A stretch of 64,000 nt of DNA from Geodermatophilus saharensis (GTDB lineage: Bacteria; Actinomycetota; Actinomycetes; Mycobacteriales; Geodermatophilaceae), in NCBI RefSeq assembly GCF_900188205.1, contig NZ_FZOH01000003.1, positions 580,539 through 644,538 on the forward strand, written 5' to 3'. This document shows positions 1 through 8,131 of the stretch, piece by piece. Below the pieces are notes generated by a model. The model saw nothing but the letters and a program-made list of their open reading frames with translations. It ran no database searches and was not told the DNA's origin. Position 1 is the stretch's first letter; each line of letters opens with the position of its first letter. The position numbers and the translations under genes were made by a program.

Positions 1-1
1 G

Positions 2-1417
2 CCCGCCGCCCCGGGCGGCCCGGTGCCCGCCGGCGGTGACCCGCTGGCCGAGCCGCCGACGCTGTCCAGCCAGGACGGGGTGCTGCGCACCCGGCTGGAG
101 GTCGCCGAGACCACGGTGACCGTCGGCGGCCGGCGGGCCCGGCTGCTCACCTATGCCGGGACCGTGCCGGGGCCGACCCTGCGGCTGCGCCCCGGGGACC
201 GGCTGCAGGTCCAGCTGGTCAACCGGCTCGCCGTGCCGACCAACCTGCACACCCACGGCCTGCACGTCTCGCCCTCGGGCAACGCCGACAACACCCTCAC
301 CGTGCACCTGCTGCCCGGGGAGTCCTTCGACTACGACATCGCGGTGCCCGGCGGCCACCCGCCGGGCACGTACTGGTACCACCCGCACGAGCACCACCTG
401 GTCACCGACCAGCTGTGGGGCGGCCTGTTCGGCGCGATCGTCGTCGAGGACCCCGAGGAGGTGCCGGTGACCCGCGACCGGGTGCTCGTCGTGTCCGACA
501 CCACCCTCGACGCGTCCGGGCACCCGGTGGCCGTCTCGACGGCGGAACGCTTCCGCGGCCGGGAGGGCGAGCTGGTCCTGGTCGACGGGCAGCTGCAGCC
601 GGTGCTGAGCGCGCCGCCGGGCGCGCGGGAGCGGTGGCGGGTCGTCAACGCGTGCGCGTCGCGCTTCCTGCGGCTGCGGCTCGACGGCCAGCAGCTGGCC
701 CTGCTGGCCGTCGACGGCGGCCGCCTCCCCGAGCCGCGGCCGGTCGAGCAGGTCGACGTCCTCCCCGGCGGCCGGGCCGACCTGCTGGTCACCACCACCG
801 CGGGCACCAGCGAGCTCACCGGGCTGCCCTTCCCCCGGATGCGGCGCGGCGACGGGCCGTCGGCGGCACCCGGCGTGCTGGCCACCCTGCAGGTCGCCGG
901 CGCCCCCGTCCCCGCCCTCCCGCCGGTGCCGCCCATCGCGCTCCCCGCGGACCTGCGCGCGGTGGAGCCGGTGGCGCGCCGCCGGCTGGTGCTCGGGATG
1001 GGCGCGCCGGGCGGGCGGGCCGACGACGGGCACGAGGGCCACGACGACAGCGGCGGTGACGGCGCCGGCGGTGACGGCGGCGGGCACGCCATCGCCTCGA
1101 TCGACGGCCGCTCCTTCGACCCGGCGCGCACCGACCACGTCGTCCGGCTCGGCACGGTCGAGGAGTGGACCTGGGTGAACCGCTCGGGCATGGACCACCC
1201 GATGCACCTGCACGTGTGGCCGGTGCAGGTGGTCGCCGAGGACGGCCGGCCGGTGACCGCGGTGGAGCGGCAGGACGTCGTGTTGGTCCGCGCCGGCGGC
1301 GAGCTGACCGTCCGCATCCCCTTCACCGACTTCCCGGGCCGCACGCTGGCCCACTGCCACATCAGCGACCACGAGGACGGCGGCATGATGGCCGTCGTCG
1401 AGGCCGTGCCGGGCTGA
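2..1417 (+). CDS. Multicopper oxidase, 5'-truncated by window edge
   Basis: Three-cupredoxin multicopper oxidase, predicted to oxidise a substrate (metal ion, phenol or similar) and pass electrons through a type 1 copper to a trinuclear copper site that reduces oxygen. The reading frame is open to the first base of the window. A GTG at 23 is possible, but the family usually has an export signal before this point, so the true start probably lies upstream. Copper motifs are complete: HTHGLH and YHPHEHH in the first domain, HPMHLH and AHCHISDHEDGGMM in the last, giving the type 1 Cys, His and axial Met. A His/Gly/Asp-rich linker (about residues 335-358 from the GTG) sits between domains 2 and 3. 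Copper resistance oxidase or laccase are both possible; the substrate cannot be read from the sequence. Confidence 0.9.
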   Translation, partial: PAAPGGPVPAGGDPLAEPPTLSSQDGVLRTRLEVAETTVTVGGRRARLLTYAGTVPGPTLRLRPGDRLQVQLVNRLAVPTNLHTHGLHVSPSGNADNTLTVHLLPGESFDYDIAVPGGHPPGTYWYHPHEHHLVTDQLWGGLFGAIVVEDPEEVPVTRDRVLVVSDTTLDASGHPVAVSTAERFRGREGELVLVDGQLQPVLSAPPGARERWRVVNACASRFLRLRLDGQQLALLAVDGGRLPEPRPVEQVDVLPGGRADLLVTTTAGTSELTGLPFPRMRRGDGPSAAPGVLATLQVAGAPVPALPPVPPIALPADLRAVEPVARRRLVLGMGAPGGRADDGHEGHDDSGGDGAGGDGGGHAIASIDGRSFDPARTDHVVRLGTVEEWTWVNRSGMDHPMHLHVWPVQVVAEDGRPVTAVERQDVVLVRAGGELTVRIPFTDFPGRTLAHCHISDHEDGGMMAVVEAVPG

Positions 1418-1595
1418 GCGGGCGGGGGCGGCCACCCCCGCGGCACCGCCGGTGTCACATCCGCGGGCCCGGCGGTGCTGTAGGGGTGTGGACGTCGTGA
1501 GCCAGGGACCGGTGGCCGCGCTCGGGACCGCGGCGGCCCGCGGGGCCGCCCGCGGCCGGCCCGGCCGGGGGGACACCGAGCGGGGGGACACCGCC

Positions 1596-2108
1596 GTGGC
1601 AGGTCCGCGAGGTGCCGTCCGGGCCGACCTCGAGCAGGTCTTCCGCACCGGCTACCCGGCCGTGGTCGCCGTCGCCGCCCGCGTGCTCGGCTCCCGGGAC
1701 GAGGCCGAGGACGTCGCCCAGGAGGTGTTCCTCTCCTTCGCCCGCTCGGCGGTGCCGGCCGCGGAGGCCCCGGGCTGGCTCGCCGTCGCCGCGGCGCACA
1801 CCGCGCTCAACCACCTCCGCTCGGGCCGCCGCCGCGCCGCCCGGGAGGAGGCCGCCGCCGACGGTCACCGGCCCGTCCCCGACGTCGCCGACGACGTCCT
1901 CGTCCGCGAGGAGCGCAGCCGGGTCCGGGCCGCGCTCGCCCGGCTGCCCCGCCGGCAGGCCGTCGCCCTCGTCCTGCGCCACAGCGGCCTGTCCTACGCC
2001 GACGTGGCCGCCGCCCTCGACCTCTCCCCCGGCAGCGTCGGCACCACCGTGCGGCGCGCCGAGTCCGCCCTTCGCGAGGAGTTGACCCGCCGTGCCCCTG
2101 TTCGCTGA
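1596..2108 (+). CDS. ECF-subfamily RNA polymerase sigma factor
   Basis: Group 4 (ECF) sigma factor of about 170 residues. Region 2 is clear (EQVFRTGYPAVV...SRDEAEDVAQEVFLSFARS), and region 4 has the helix-turn-helix SYADVAAALDLSPGSVGTTVRRAE. The frame is open from a GTG at 1452. The GTG at 1596 is preferred because a GGGGGGA ribosome site lies 7 bases upstream and gives normal ECF length; 1488 and 1497 are alternatives. The stop overlaps the next gene by 17 bases, and that gene encodes a zinc-finger anti-sigma-like membrane protein. This is the usual sigma/anti-sigma arrangement. The ABC exporter that follows is a natural candidate target. Confidence 0.88.
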   Translation: MAGPRGAVRADLEQVFRTGYPAVVAVAARVLGSRDEAEDVAQEVFLSFARSAVPAAEAPGWLAVAAAHTALNHLRSGRRRAAREEAAADGHRPVPDVADDVLVREERSRVRAALARLPRRQAVALVLRHSGLSYADVAAALDLSPGSVGTTVRRAESALREELTRRAPVR

Positions 2109-3204
2109 CCGTCACCCCACCGCCGGCACCCTGCGCCGGCTCGTCGACGAGCCCGCCGGGGTCCCCGACGCCGACCGCGCGCACGTCGCCGGCTGCGCGG
2201 CGTGCCTCGACAGCCTGGCCGGGGCCCGCGCCGACGCCGCCGTCACCGGTGCCGCGCTCACCCCCGCCACCGCCCTCCCGGCCGCCCCCGATGTCGACGG
2301 CGCCTGGCGGCGGCTGTCGGCCGCGGTCGACGCCGGGACCCGCGGCCGTGCACCCGCGCCCGCCCCCGCCCGGCCCGGCCGGTGGCGCGCGGCGCTGCGC
2401 AGCCCCGTCGTCGCCGCGGTCGGCGTGGTCGTCGTCCTCGGCGGGGCGGGCGCGGCCGCGGCCGCCGACTGGCTGCAGGTGTTCCGCACCGAGGAGGTCG
2501 CCGCCGTCCCGGTGAGCGGCACCGACCTGGTCGCGCTGCCGGACCTGTCGGCCTACGGCGAGCTGGTGGTCGTCTCCGACCCCGACGTCCGCGAGGTCCC
2601 CGACGCCGACGCCGCGCAGCAGGCCACCGGCCTCGACGTGCCGCAGGTCGACACGCTCCCCGCCGGGGTCACCGGCGAGCCGCGCTACACCGTCGGGGGC
2701 CAGGCGGTCGCGGAGTTCACCTTCTCCGCCGACCGGGCCGCGCAGGCCGCCGCCGCGGCCGGCGCGACCCTCCCGCCCCCGCCGCCCGGCCTCGACGGCG
2801 CCACGTTCCGGCTGCAGGCCGGCCCCGGGGTGGCCGCGGTGTGGTCCGAGGCCCGCGGGGTGCCCGCGCTCGTCGTCGGCCGGGCCACCGCGCCCACCGC
2901 CTACGCCTCCGGCGTCCCGTTCGACACCGCCCGCGACTACCTGCTGTCCCTGCCCGGCTTCCCCGCCGACCTGGCCGCGCAGCTGCAGGGCTTCAGCGGC
3001 ACGGGCACGACCCTGCCGCTGCCCGTGCCCGCCGAGCTCGCCACGACGTCGACCGCCGACGTGGACGGGCACGAGGCCACGCTGCTGGCCAGCCGCGACG
3101 GCGCCCTGGCCGGCGTCGTGTGGGTCGAGGACGGCGTGGTCACCGCGGTCGCCGGCTCGCTGGGCGAGGACGAGGTCCTCGCCGTGGCGCGGGGGCTGCG
3201 CTGA
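2092..3204 (+). CDS. Zinc-finger anti-sigma factor-like membrane protein
   Basis: Predicted single-pass membrane regulator of 370 residues paired with the ECF sigma factor. The cytoplasmic N-terminus carries HVAGCAACLDSL, a His-x3-Cys-x2-Cys signature of zinc-binding anti-sigma domains. One hydrophobic segment follows near residues 103-125 (VVAAVGVVVVLGGAGAAAAA). The remaining roughly 245 residues would lie outside the membrane and have no domain I recognise; this may be the signal-sensing part. The GTG start at 2092 sits inside the end of the sigma gene, suggesting translational coupling. Role as anti-sigma is inferred from motif and position; the large outer domain is longer than in minimal anti-sigma factors. 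Confidence 0.75.
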   Translation: MPLFADRHPTAGTLRRLVDEPAGVPDADRAHVAGCAACLDSLAGARADAAVTGAALTPATALPAAPDVDGAWRRLSAAVDAGTRGRAPAPAPARPGRWRAALRSPVVAAVGVVVVLGGAGAAAAADWLQVFRTEEVAAVPVSGTDLVALPDLSAYGELVVVSDPDVREVPDADAAQQATGLDVPQVDTLPAGVTGEPRYTVGGQAVAEFTFSADRAAQAAAAAGATLPPPPPGLDGATFRLQAGPGVAAVWSEARGVPALVVGRATAPTAYASGVPFDTARDYLLSLPGFPADLAAQLQGFSGTGTTLPLPVPAELATTSTADVDGHEATLLASRDGALAGVVWVEDGVVTAVAGSLGEDEVLAVARGLR

Positions 3205-3275
3205 GCACCGGGAGCACCGCGGACGTCGCCGGGGCCGGACGGGAGCTGCTCGCGCAGCTGCCGCCGTCCCCGGCG

Positions 3276-4172
3276 GTGTGGTGCTCGGGACTGCGCAAGC
3301 GGTACGGCCGGCGCACCGCCGTCGACGGCGTGTCCTTCACCGTGGGCCGCGGCGAGGTCGTCGGCCTGCTCGGGCCCAACGGCGCCGGCAAGACCAGCGT
3401 CATCAAGATGCTGCTCGGGCTGGTGCGGCCCGACGCCGGCGAGGTGCTGCTGCTGGGCCGGCCCGGCCGCGACCCGCGGGCCCGCGAGCGGGTCGGCTAC
3501 CTGCCCGAGCTGTTCCGCTACCAGCCGTGGCTGAGCGCCGCGGAGGTCCTCGCGCTGCACGTGCGGCTGGCCGGCGCGGCCGTCCCCGCCGCCGAGCAGC
3601 GCGAGGTGCTCGCCCGCGTCGGGCTGGCCGAGCGCGCCGGTGACCGGGTGGGCGGCTTCTCCAAGGGCATGCAGCAGCGGCTGGGGCTCGCCGTGGCGCT
3701 GGTGGCCCGGCCGGAGCTGGTCGTCCTCGACGAGCCGACCAGCGCGCTGGACCCGCTGGGGCGGGTCGACGTCCGCGACACCGTGCTGTCGTTGCGCGAG
3801 CGCGGCGTCGCGGTGCTGCTCAACTCCCACCTGATCGGCGAGGTCGAGCGGGTGTGCGACCGGGTGGTCATCCTCGACCGCGGCCGGGTCGCCGCCGCCG
3901 GGTCGCTGGCCGAGCTGCTCGGCCAGCGCGAGCTCAAGCTGCGCCTGACCGGGCTCACCCCCGCCGCCGAGGCCCGGCTGGCCGCCACCGGCGCCACCAG
4001 CCGCGCCGGCACCGAGGTCACCGTCGCCCTGCCCGCCGACGACGACGGCGCCACGGTGCCCCGGCTGGTCGCCGACCTGGTGGGCCTGGGCGTGCAGGTG
4101 CACGCGGTCGAGCCGGTCCGGATCAGCCTCGAGGAGCGGCTGCTGGGCATCCTGCGGGAGGAGCACGCATGA
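3276..4172 (+). CDS. ABC-2 type exporter, ATP-binding subunit
   Basis: Cytoplasmic ATPase of an ABC exporter with Walker A GPNGAGKTS, signature FSKGMQQRLGLA, Walker B LVVLDEPTSALDP and a switch His in LLNSHL. Start is uncertain. GTG at 3276 gives about 298 residues, the normal family length. The open frame continues upstream, however, and a CTG at 3201 overlapping the preceding TGA has a G-rich ribosome-like site before it. The final TGA overlaps the permease ATG (ATGA), so the two are surely co-translated. Position straight after a sigma/anti-sigma pair suggests the exporter is a stress-induced output of that ECF system; the substrate is unknown. Confidence 0.88.
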   Translation: MWCSGLRKRYGRRTAVDGVSFTVGRGEVVGLLGPNGAGKTSVIKMLLGLVRPDAGEVLLLGRPGRDPRARERVGYLPELFRYQPWLSAAEVLALHVRLAGAAVPAAEQREVLARVGLAERAGDRVGGFSKGMQQRLGLAVALVARPELVVLDEPTSALDPLGRVDVRDTVLSLRERGVAVLLNSHLIGEVERVCDRVVILDRGRVAAAGSLAELLGQRELKLRLTGLTPAAEARLAATGATSRAGTEVTVALPADDDGATVPRLVADLVGLGVQVHAVEPVRISLEERLLGILREEHA

Positions 4173-5011
4173 CGGTCCTGACCCTGGCCGGGCTGACGCT
4201 GCGCGAGGCCGCCCGCCGCAAGGTGCTGCGCGCCCTCGGGGCGCTCACCGTCGCGCTGCTGGCGCTCTCGGCGTGGGGCTTCTCCCGCCTGGCCACGGTC
4301 GACCCGGAGTTCGGCGCGCTGACCAGCGGCGAGGCCCGGCTGTTCGCCTCCCAGCTGCTCAACCTGGTGATGTTCGGCTACAGCCTCATCGCCGCCCTCG
4401 GCACCGCCTTCCTGGCCGGGCCGACGCTGTCCGGGGAGGTCGAGTCCGGCCAGGCGCTGTCGATCCTCGCCCGGCCGGTGCACCGCACCACCGTCCTGCT
4501 CGGCAAGTGGCTGGGGCTGGTCGCCTTCGGCACCGGCTACGTGCTCGTCGCCGGGTTCGCGCAGTTCCTCGTCGTCCGGTGGGCCGTCGACTACTGGCCC
4601 CCGGACCCGGTCACCGGGCTGCTGCTGCTCGCCGCGCAGACGACGGTGCTGATGACGCTGGCGCTGCTGCTGGCCACCGCGATCTCGCCCATGGCGTCGG
4701 GCATCGTCGCCGTCGGGCTGTTCGGCGCCACGTGGGTGGCCGGGGTGGTCGGCAGCGTCGGGGAGGTCATCGGCAACGACGGCGTCGCCCGGGTCGGGGT
4801 GGTGTCGCGGGTGCTGCTGCCCACCGACGGGCTGTGGCGCGGCGCGATGCACGCCTTCCAGGACGCCACGGCCCTCGGCGCGTTCGGCTTCGAGGGCTCG
4901 CCGTTCCTGTCCATCGCCCCGCTGAGCCCGGCCTACCTGGTCTGGGTGGTGGTGTGGCTGGTGCTCATCGGCGGGCTGGCCGCGCTGTCGTTCACCCGCC
5001 GCGACATCTGA
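4169..5011 (+). CDS. ABC-2 type exporter, membrane subunit
   Basis: Membrane permease of 280 residues with about six hydrophobic segments, including one near residues 25-42, a pair around 70-130 and a C-terminal WVVVWLVLIGGLAALSF. It partners the ATPase immediately upstream, whose stop it overlaps by four bases. The layout (N-terminal helix, extracytoplasmic loop, five further helices) fits the NosY/ABC-2 permease group. It ends 10 bases before the stop of the convergent MEDS gene. Exported substrate cannot be deduced. Confidence 0.85.
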   Translation: MTVLTLAGLTLREAARRKVLRALGALTVALLALSAWGFSRLATVDPEFGALTSGEARLFASQLLNLVMFGYSLIAALGTAFLAGPTLSGEVESGQALSILARPVHRTTVLLGKWLGLVAFGTGYVLVAGFAQFLVVRWAVDYWPPDPVTGLLLLAAQTTVLMTLALLLATAISPMASGIVAVGLFGATWVAGVVGSVGEVIGNDGVARVGVVSRVLLPTDGLWRGAMHAFQDATALGAFGFEGSPFLSIAPLSPAYLVWVVVWLVLIGGLAALSFTRRDI

Positions 5012-5021
5012 GCGCCCGGGG

Positions 5022-5957
5022 TCACGCGCCGAAGAACAGCCGCACGGCGGTGCCGGCCGGGCCGGTGCGGACCGCGGCGTCGTCGGCCAGGCTCCACGCC
5101 AGCCACATCCCCCGCGGCCCCTTCTCGGGGTCGGGCGGCACGTAGCCCTGCGTCTGGTCGGCCAGGCCCGGCCCGTCGTCGGACACCTCGACGACGAGCA
5201 CGTCGCCGTCGGTCCAGGTCGCCAGCCCCGCCCACGGCGCCACCCGCAGCGCGTTGACCACCAGCTCGTGGCCGGCCGCCACGACGTCGTCGCGCCGGGC
5301 CCGGTGGCCGGCCGGCACCGCCGCGGCCAGCCGGCGGCGGGCCGCCACCGGCGTCGTCACCGGGGTGACGGCGGCCGCGCCGGGACGGTCGGTCCACGGC
5401 GGCTGCAGCGCGCGCACGACGGCGGCCGGGTCCTCGTACGCCGGCTGGGGGACGGGCGCGGTCCCGTCCCAGGTGAGCGGGTGGGAGCGGGCCACGTCGG
5501 CCAGGACGTCGGCGGGCACCTGCCGGGCGTCGTGCAGGCACAGGCTGTAGTACGGCACGTCGTCGAGGCAGCTGTTGGCGACCGCCTCGAACCGGCTCCA
5601 CTCCCGCCCCTTCTCCCGGGCGAGCCAGACCGGCTCGGCGGCCAGCCGCCAGCTCGGCGCGCGCCTGCGCAGGTCGCGCAGGTCGCGGGCGTAGGCGTGC
5701 AGCGTGCCGTGGCCACCGCGCCAGAAGGTCTCGGCGGCGTCGAAGGCCGCCAGGCGGCCGAGGTCGGCGCCCAGGTGCGCGGCGAGCAGCGAGCGGACGC
5801 GGTTGCCGGCCACGACGAGCACCGGCTCGTCGCGGCGGAAGCCCTCCAGGACGAAGGGCACCACCCGCTCGACGAGCCTGGCGTCGTCGGCGAAGACGAA
5901 CCCCTCGTGCGCCAGGCGGGTGCCGTCCCAGCTCCCGGTGGGACGCATCAGCGTCAC
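5022..5957 (-). CDS. MEDS-domain protein with C-terminal HATPase
   Basis: Two-part regulator of about 311 residues. The N-terminal part (HEGFVFADDARLVERVVPFVLEGFRRDEP...) matches the MEDS domain, a sensory module first named from DcmR-like methanogen and methylotroph regulators. The C-terminal part (about 215-305) is a GHKL ATPase of the anti-sigma-kinase type: N-box HELVVNALRVA, G1 DDGPGL and G2 GPRGMWLAWSLADD. The usual His after the N-box Asn is replaced. The gene follows the MEDS-STAS gene with a GTGA overlap at 5954-5957, so GTG 5957 is preferred over ATG 5948. The pair looks like kinase and antagonist of a partner-switching circuit, which is inference. Confidence 0.8.
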   Translation of the reverse strand: MTLMRPTGSWDGTRLAHEGFVFADDARLVERVVPFVLEGFRRDEPVLVVAGNRVRSLLAAHLGADLGRLAAFDAAETFWRGGHGTLHAYARDLRDLRRRAPSWRLAAEPVWLAREKGREWSRFEAVANSCLDDVPYYSLCLHDARQVPADVLADVARSHPLTWDGTAPVPQPAYEDPAAVVRALQPPWTDRPGAAAVTPVTTPVAARRRLAAAVPAGHRARRDDVVAAGHELVVNALRVAPWAGLATWTDGDVLVVEVSDDGPGLADQTQGYVPPDPEKGPRGMWLAWSLADDAAVRTGPAGTAVRLFFGA

Positions 5958-6793
5958 CGCTCGGCCACCGCCAGGTCGAACAGCTCCAGGGACCGGCGCA
6001 GCTGGCGCCGCGCCCCGGTCACCTTCAGGGCGACGCCCCGGCCGGCGAGGTCCCGTCCGGCGAGGGCCAGGGCCCGCGCGCCGGCGACGTCGAGGAAGTC
6101 GAGATCGGACAGGTCGAGTTCCAGCACGCCGGGGACGTCGCCGGCGACGTCGACCAGCGCGGTCCGCACGGCGGCGGCCTCGGTGAGGTCCACCTCCCCG
6201 GACAGCGCCAGCCGCGGTCCCCGGCCGGACAGGTGGGCCAGCGGCTCCCGGTCGCCCAGGTGCTGCACCGGGTGGAGGAGGGCGACCGGCCCGAGCAGCT
6301 CGGGACCCAGGGCGGCGTCGTAGAGGCACAGGGCGGTCATCGGGACGGTCGCCACCAGCCCGTCGGCCAGGCGCTCGTAGGCGTGCAGCACCCGGCGCCC
6401 GGCAGGCCCGGCCCGCAGCAGCCCGGTGACGTCGGCGGCCACCCGGAGTCCGGTGCGCCCGCGGTCCAGCGCCGCCTGCACCGCGCTGCGGTAGCGCTCC
6501 ACCTGCTCGGCGGGCACCAGCCCGCCCCCGGCCGCGTAGGTGTCCCCGGTGGCCTGCACGTCGAGCCGCCCCCCGGCGATCAGCGCGTCGCGGTCGGGCA
6601 GGCCGGCCACCGCGGCCAGGGCGGCTTGCCGGGACGCGCCGACCACCAGGAGCTGCTCGTCGCGGCGACGTCCCTCCTCGAGGTGGGCCACGACCGCCCG
6701 GGCGAGGTCGGCGTCGTCGGAGAAGCTCCAGCAGACGTGGTCACCCGGCCCGAGGCCGGTCAGGGAGGGCAGTCCCCGAGGAACCGTCACCAC
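5954..6793 (-). CDS. MEDS-STAS regulatory protein
   Basis: Protein of 279 residues with an N-terminal MEDS module (GDHVCWSFSDDADLARAVVAHLEEGRRRDEQ) and a C-terminal STAS domain from about residue 195 (RLALSGEVDLTEAAAVRTAL...LELDLSDLDFLDVAGARAL). STAS anti-anti-sigma proteins normally carry a phosphorylated Ser in a DSSG-like motif. Here the equivalent is DVAG, so Ser phosphorylation as in SpoIIAA is not possible at that site. First gene of a two-gene operon with the MEDS-HATPase downstream (4-base overlap), divergent from another MEDS-HATPase gene. It may bind partner proteins constitutively, or respond only to the MEDS signal; both are inference. Confidence 0.82.
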   Translation of the reverse strand: MVTVPRGLPSLTGLGPGDHVCWSFSDDADLARAVVAHLEEGRRRDEQLLVVGASRQAALAAVAGLPDRDALIAGGRLDVQATGDTYAAGGGLVPAEQVERYRSAVQAALDRGRTGLRVAADVTGLLRAGPAGRRVLHAYERLADGLVATVPMTALCLYDAALGPELLGPVALLHPVQHLGDREPLAHLSGRGPRLALSGEVDLTEAAAVRTALVDVAGDVPGVLELDLSDLDFLDVAGARALALAGRDLAGRGVALKVTGARRQLRRSLELFDLAVAER

Positions 6794-6894
6794 GGCGACG
6801 CTACCGGCGGGGAGGCCGGCTGTCAGGCCTCCCGGGGCCGGTCCGGCCCCGGCCGACCCGGCGACCGGGCGCCGGTCCGCCGCCTGCTCCGGAC

Positions 6895-6909
6895 GAACGG
6901 GTACCGTTC
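6895..6909. promoter_or_regulatory. 15-bp palindrome, candidate operator between MEDS genes
   Basis: GAACGG-GTA-CCGTTC is a perfect 6-bp inverted repeat with a 3-base centre. It lies in the 212-bp gap between the divergent MEDS-STAS (minus) and MEDS-HATPase (plus) genes, about 100 bases from each start. Position and symmetry suggest a binding site for a dimeric regulator acting on both promoters. The regulator is not identified. Confidence 0.4.
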
Positions 6910-7005
6910 TGGATCGCGCTCGTGCCGGACACCCGAGAGGGCGGGGACCGCGTCGGCGACGGCCGGGCGCAGCTCTCCAGAGGTCGACCGTTCGGGAGTC
7001 TCCAG

Positions 7006-7977
7006 GTGTCTGCTGCGCGCACGGGCGGAGGACCGGGATCGGCCGTCGGCTACGTGCACGACGCGTTGCTCTACGACGACCCGGGCCAGCTCGTCGACGT
7101 CGTCGCGCCCTTCCTGCGCGAGGGGCTGGCCGCCGGTGAGGCCGCGGTCCTGGCCACCGGCGCCCGCGTCGCCGGCGTCGTCCGGGACGCCCTCGACGAC
7201 GACCCGCGGCTGCTGGTCCTCGACCGGGCCGAGGCCTACCGGACGCGCACCCCCGCCACCATCACCGGCTTCCGCCGCCTGGCCGACCGGCAGGTGGCCG
7301 AGGGCGTCTCCCGGGTGCGGGTCGTCGGCGAGACCGACTTCGGCACCACCGCGCAGGAGCGCTACGAGTGGCAGCGCTACGAGGCGGTGGTCAACGTCGC
7401 GCTGGCCGACCGGCCGCTGTGGGGCCTGTGCGTCTTCGACACCCGGCGGTTGCCCGAGCCGGTGCTCGAGTCGGCCCGCCGCACCCACCCGCACCTGGTG
7501 ACCCCCCGCGGCCGCGTGCGGAACGGCGGCTACGTCGACCCCGCGGTCTTCCTGCGCGACCTGCCCGCACCGCCCGAGCCGCTCGAGCAGGGCACGCCGC
7601 GGCTGACCGCCCGCGACGTCACCGACTTCATCGGGCTGCGCCACGCCGTCGCCGCGGAGCTGGCCACCCTGCCGGGCCCGCGCGACGTGGTCGAGGACCT
7701 CCTGCTCGCCGTCGACGAGATGACCTCCAACGCGGTCCGGCACGGCCGGCCGCCGGTCGACCTCGAGCTGTGGACCGACGCCGGGCGGGTGGTCTGCCGC
7801 ATCACCGACCGCGGTCCCGGGCCGGCGGACCCCTTCGCCGGGTACGGCCCCGCCCACGGCGAGGACCTCTCCCGCGGGGGCATGGGGCTGTGGCTGGCCC
7901 GGCAGCTGTGCGACCACGTGCACGTCGCCCGCACGGCCGAGGCCACGTCGGTGCGGCTGGTCACCCGGCTGCGCTGA
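7006..7977 (+). CDS. MEDS-domain protein with C-terminal HATPase
   Basis: Regulator of 323 residues with an N-terminal MEDS module (HDALLYDDPGQLVDVVAPFLREGLAAGEAAV) and a complete GHKL ATPase at the C-terminus: N-box DEMTSNAVRHG, G1 TDRGPGPADP and G2 RGGMGLWLARQL. The frame is open from GTG 6922, but GTG 7006 has a GGGAG ribosome site seven bases upstream and puts the MEDS domain at the N-terminus, so it is chosen. Divergent from the MEDS-STAS operon and followed by a free-standing HATPase. The last codons and stop form the first unit of a 17-bp tandem repeat. Likely a sensory protein kinase acting on a STAS partner; no substrate Ser partner is evident here. Confidence 0.85.
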   Translation: MSAARTGGGPGSAVGYVHDALLYDDPGQLVDVVAPFLREGLAAGEAAVLATGARVAGVVRDALDDDPRLLVLDRAEAYRTRTPATITGFRRLADRQVAEGVSRVRVVGETDFGTTAQERYEWQRYEAVVNVALADRPLWGLCVFDTRRLPEPVLESARRTHPHLVTPRGRVRNGGYVDPAVFLRDLPAPPEPLEQGTPRLTARDVTDFIGLRHAVAAELATLPGPRDVVEDLLLAVDEMTSNAVRHGRPPVDLELWTDAGRVVCRITDRGPGPADPFAGYGPAHGEDLSRGGMGLWLARQLCDHVHVARTAEATSVRLVTRLR

Positions 7978-8043
7978 TCACCCGGCTGTGCTCATCACCC
8001 GGCTGCGCTGATCATCCGGCTGCGCTGATCACCCGGCTGCGCC
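7959..8043. repeat. Five-unit 17-bp tandem repeat across a stop codon
   Basis: Units at 7959, 7976, 7993, 8010 and 8027, consensus GATCACCCGGCTGCGCT with one to three changes each. Unit 1 encodes the last residues of the MEDS-HATPase, and the TGA at 7975-7977 spans the unit 1/2 junction. The remaining units lie in the gap before the next gene. Because 17 is not a multiple of three, expansion could not extend the protein in frame. Confidence 0.9.
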
Positions 8044-8131
8044 GGCCGTCCCACCGCGGCGGGCTGGTCGCCGGTTCGCGGGGGCCGCATCGGGGAACTG
8101 GAAGCAGAACAGCCCCGACCGGAACGAGCAC

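Noticed and set aside
7959-8043. CRISPR array
   Set aside because: Units are 17 bp, directly abutting, with no spacers and no cas genes nearby.
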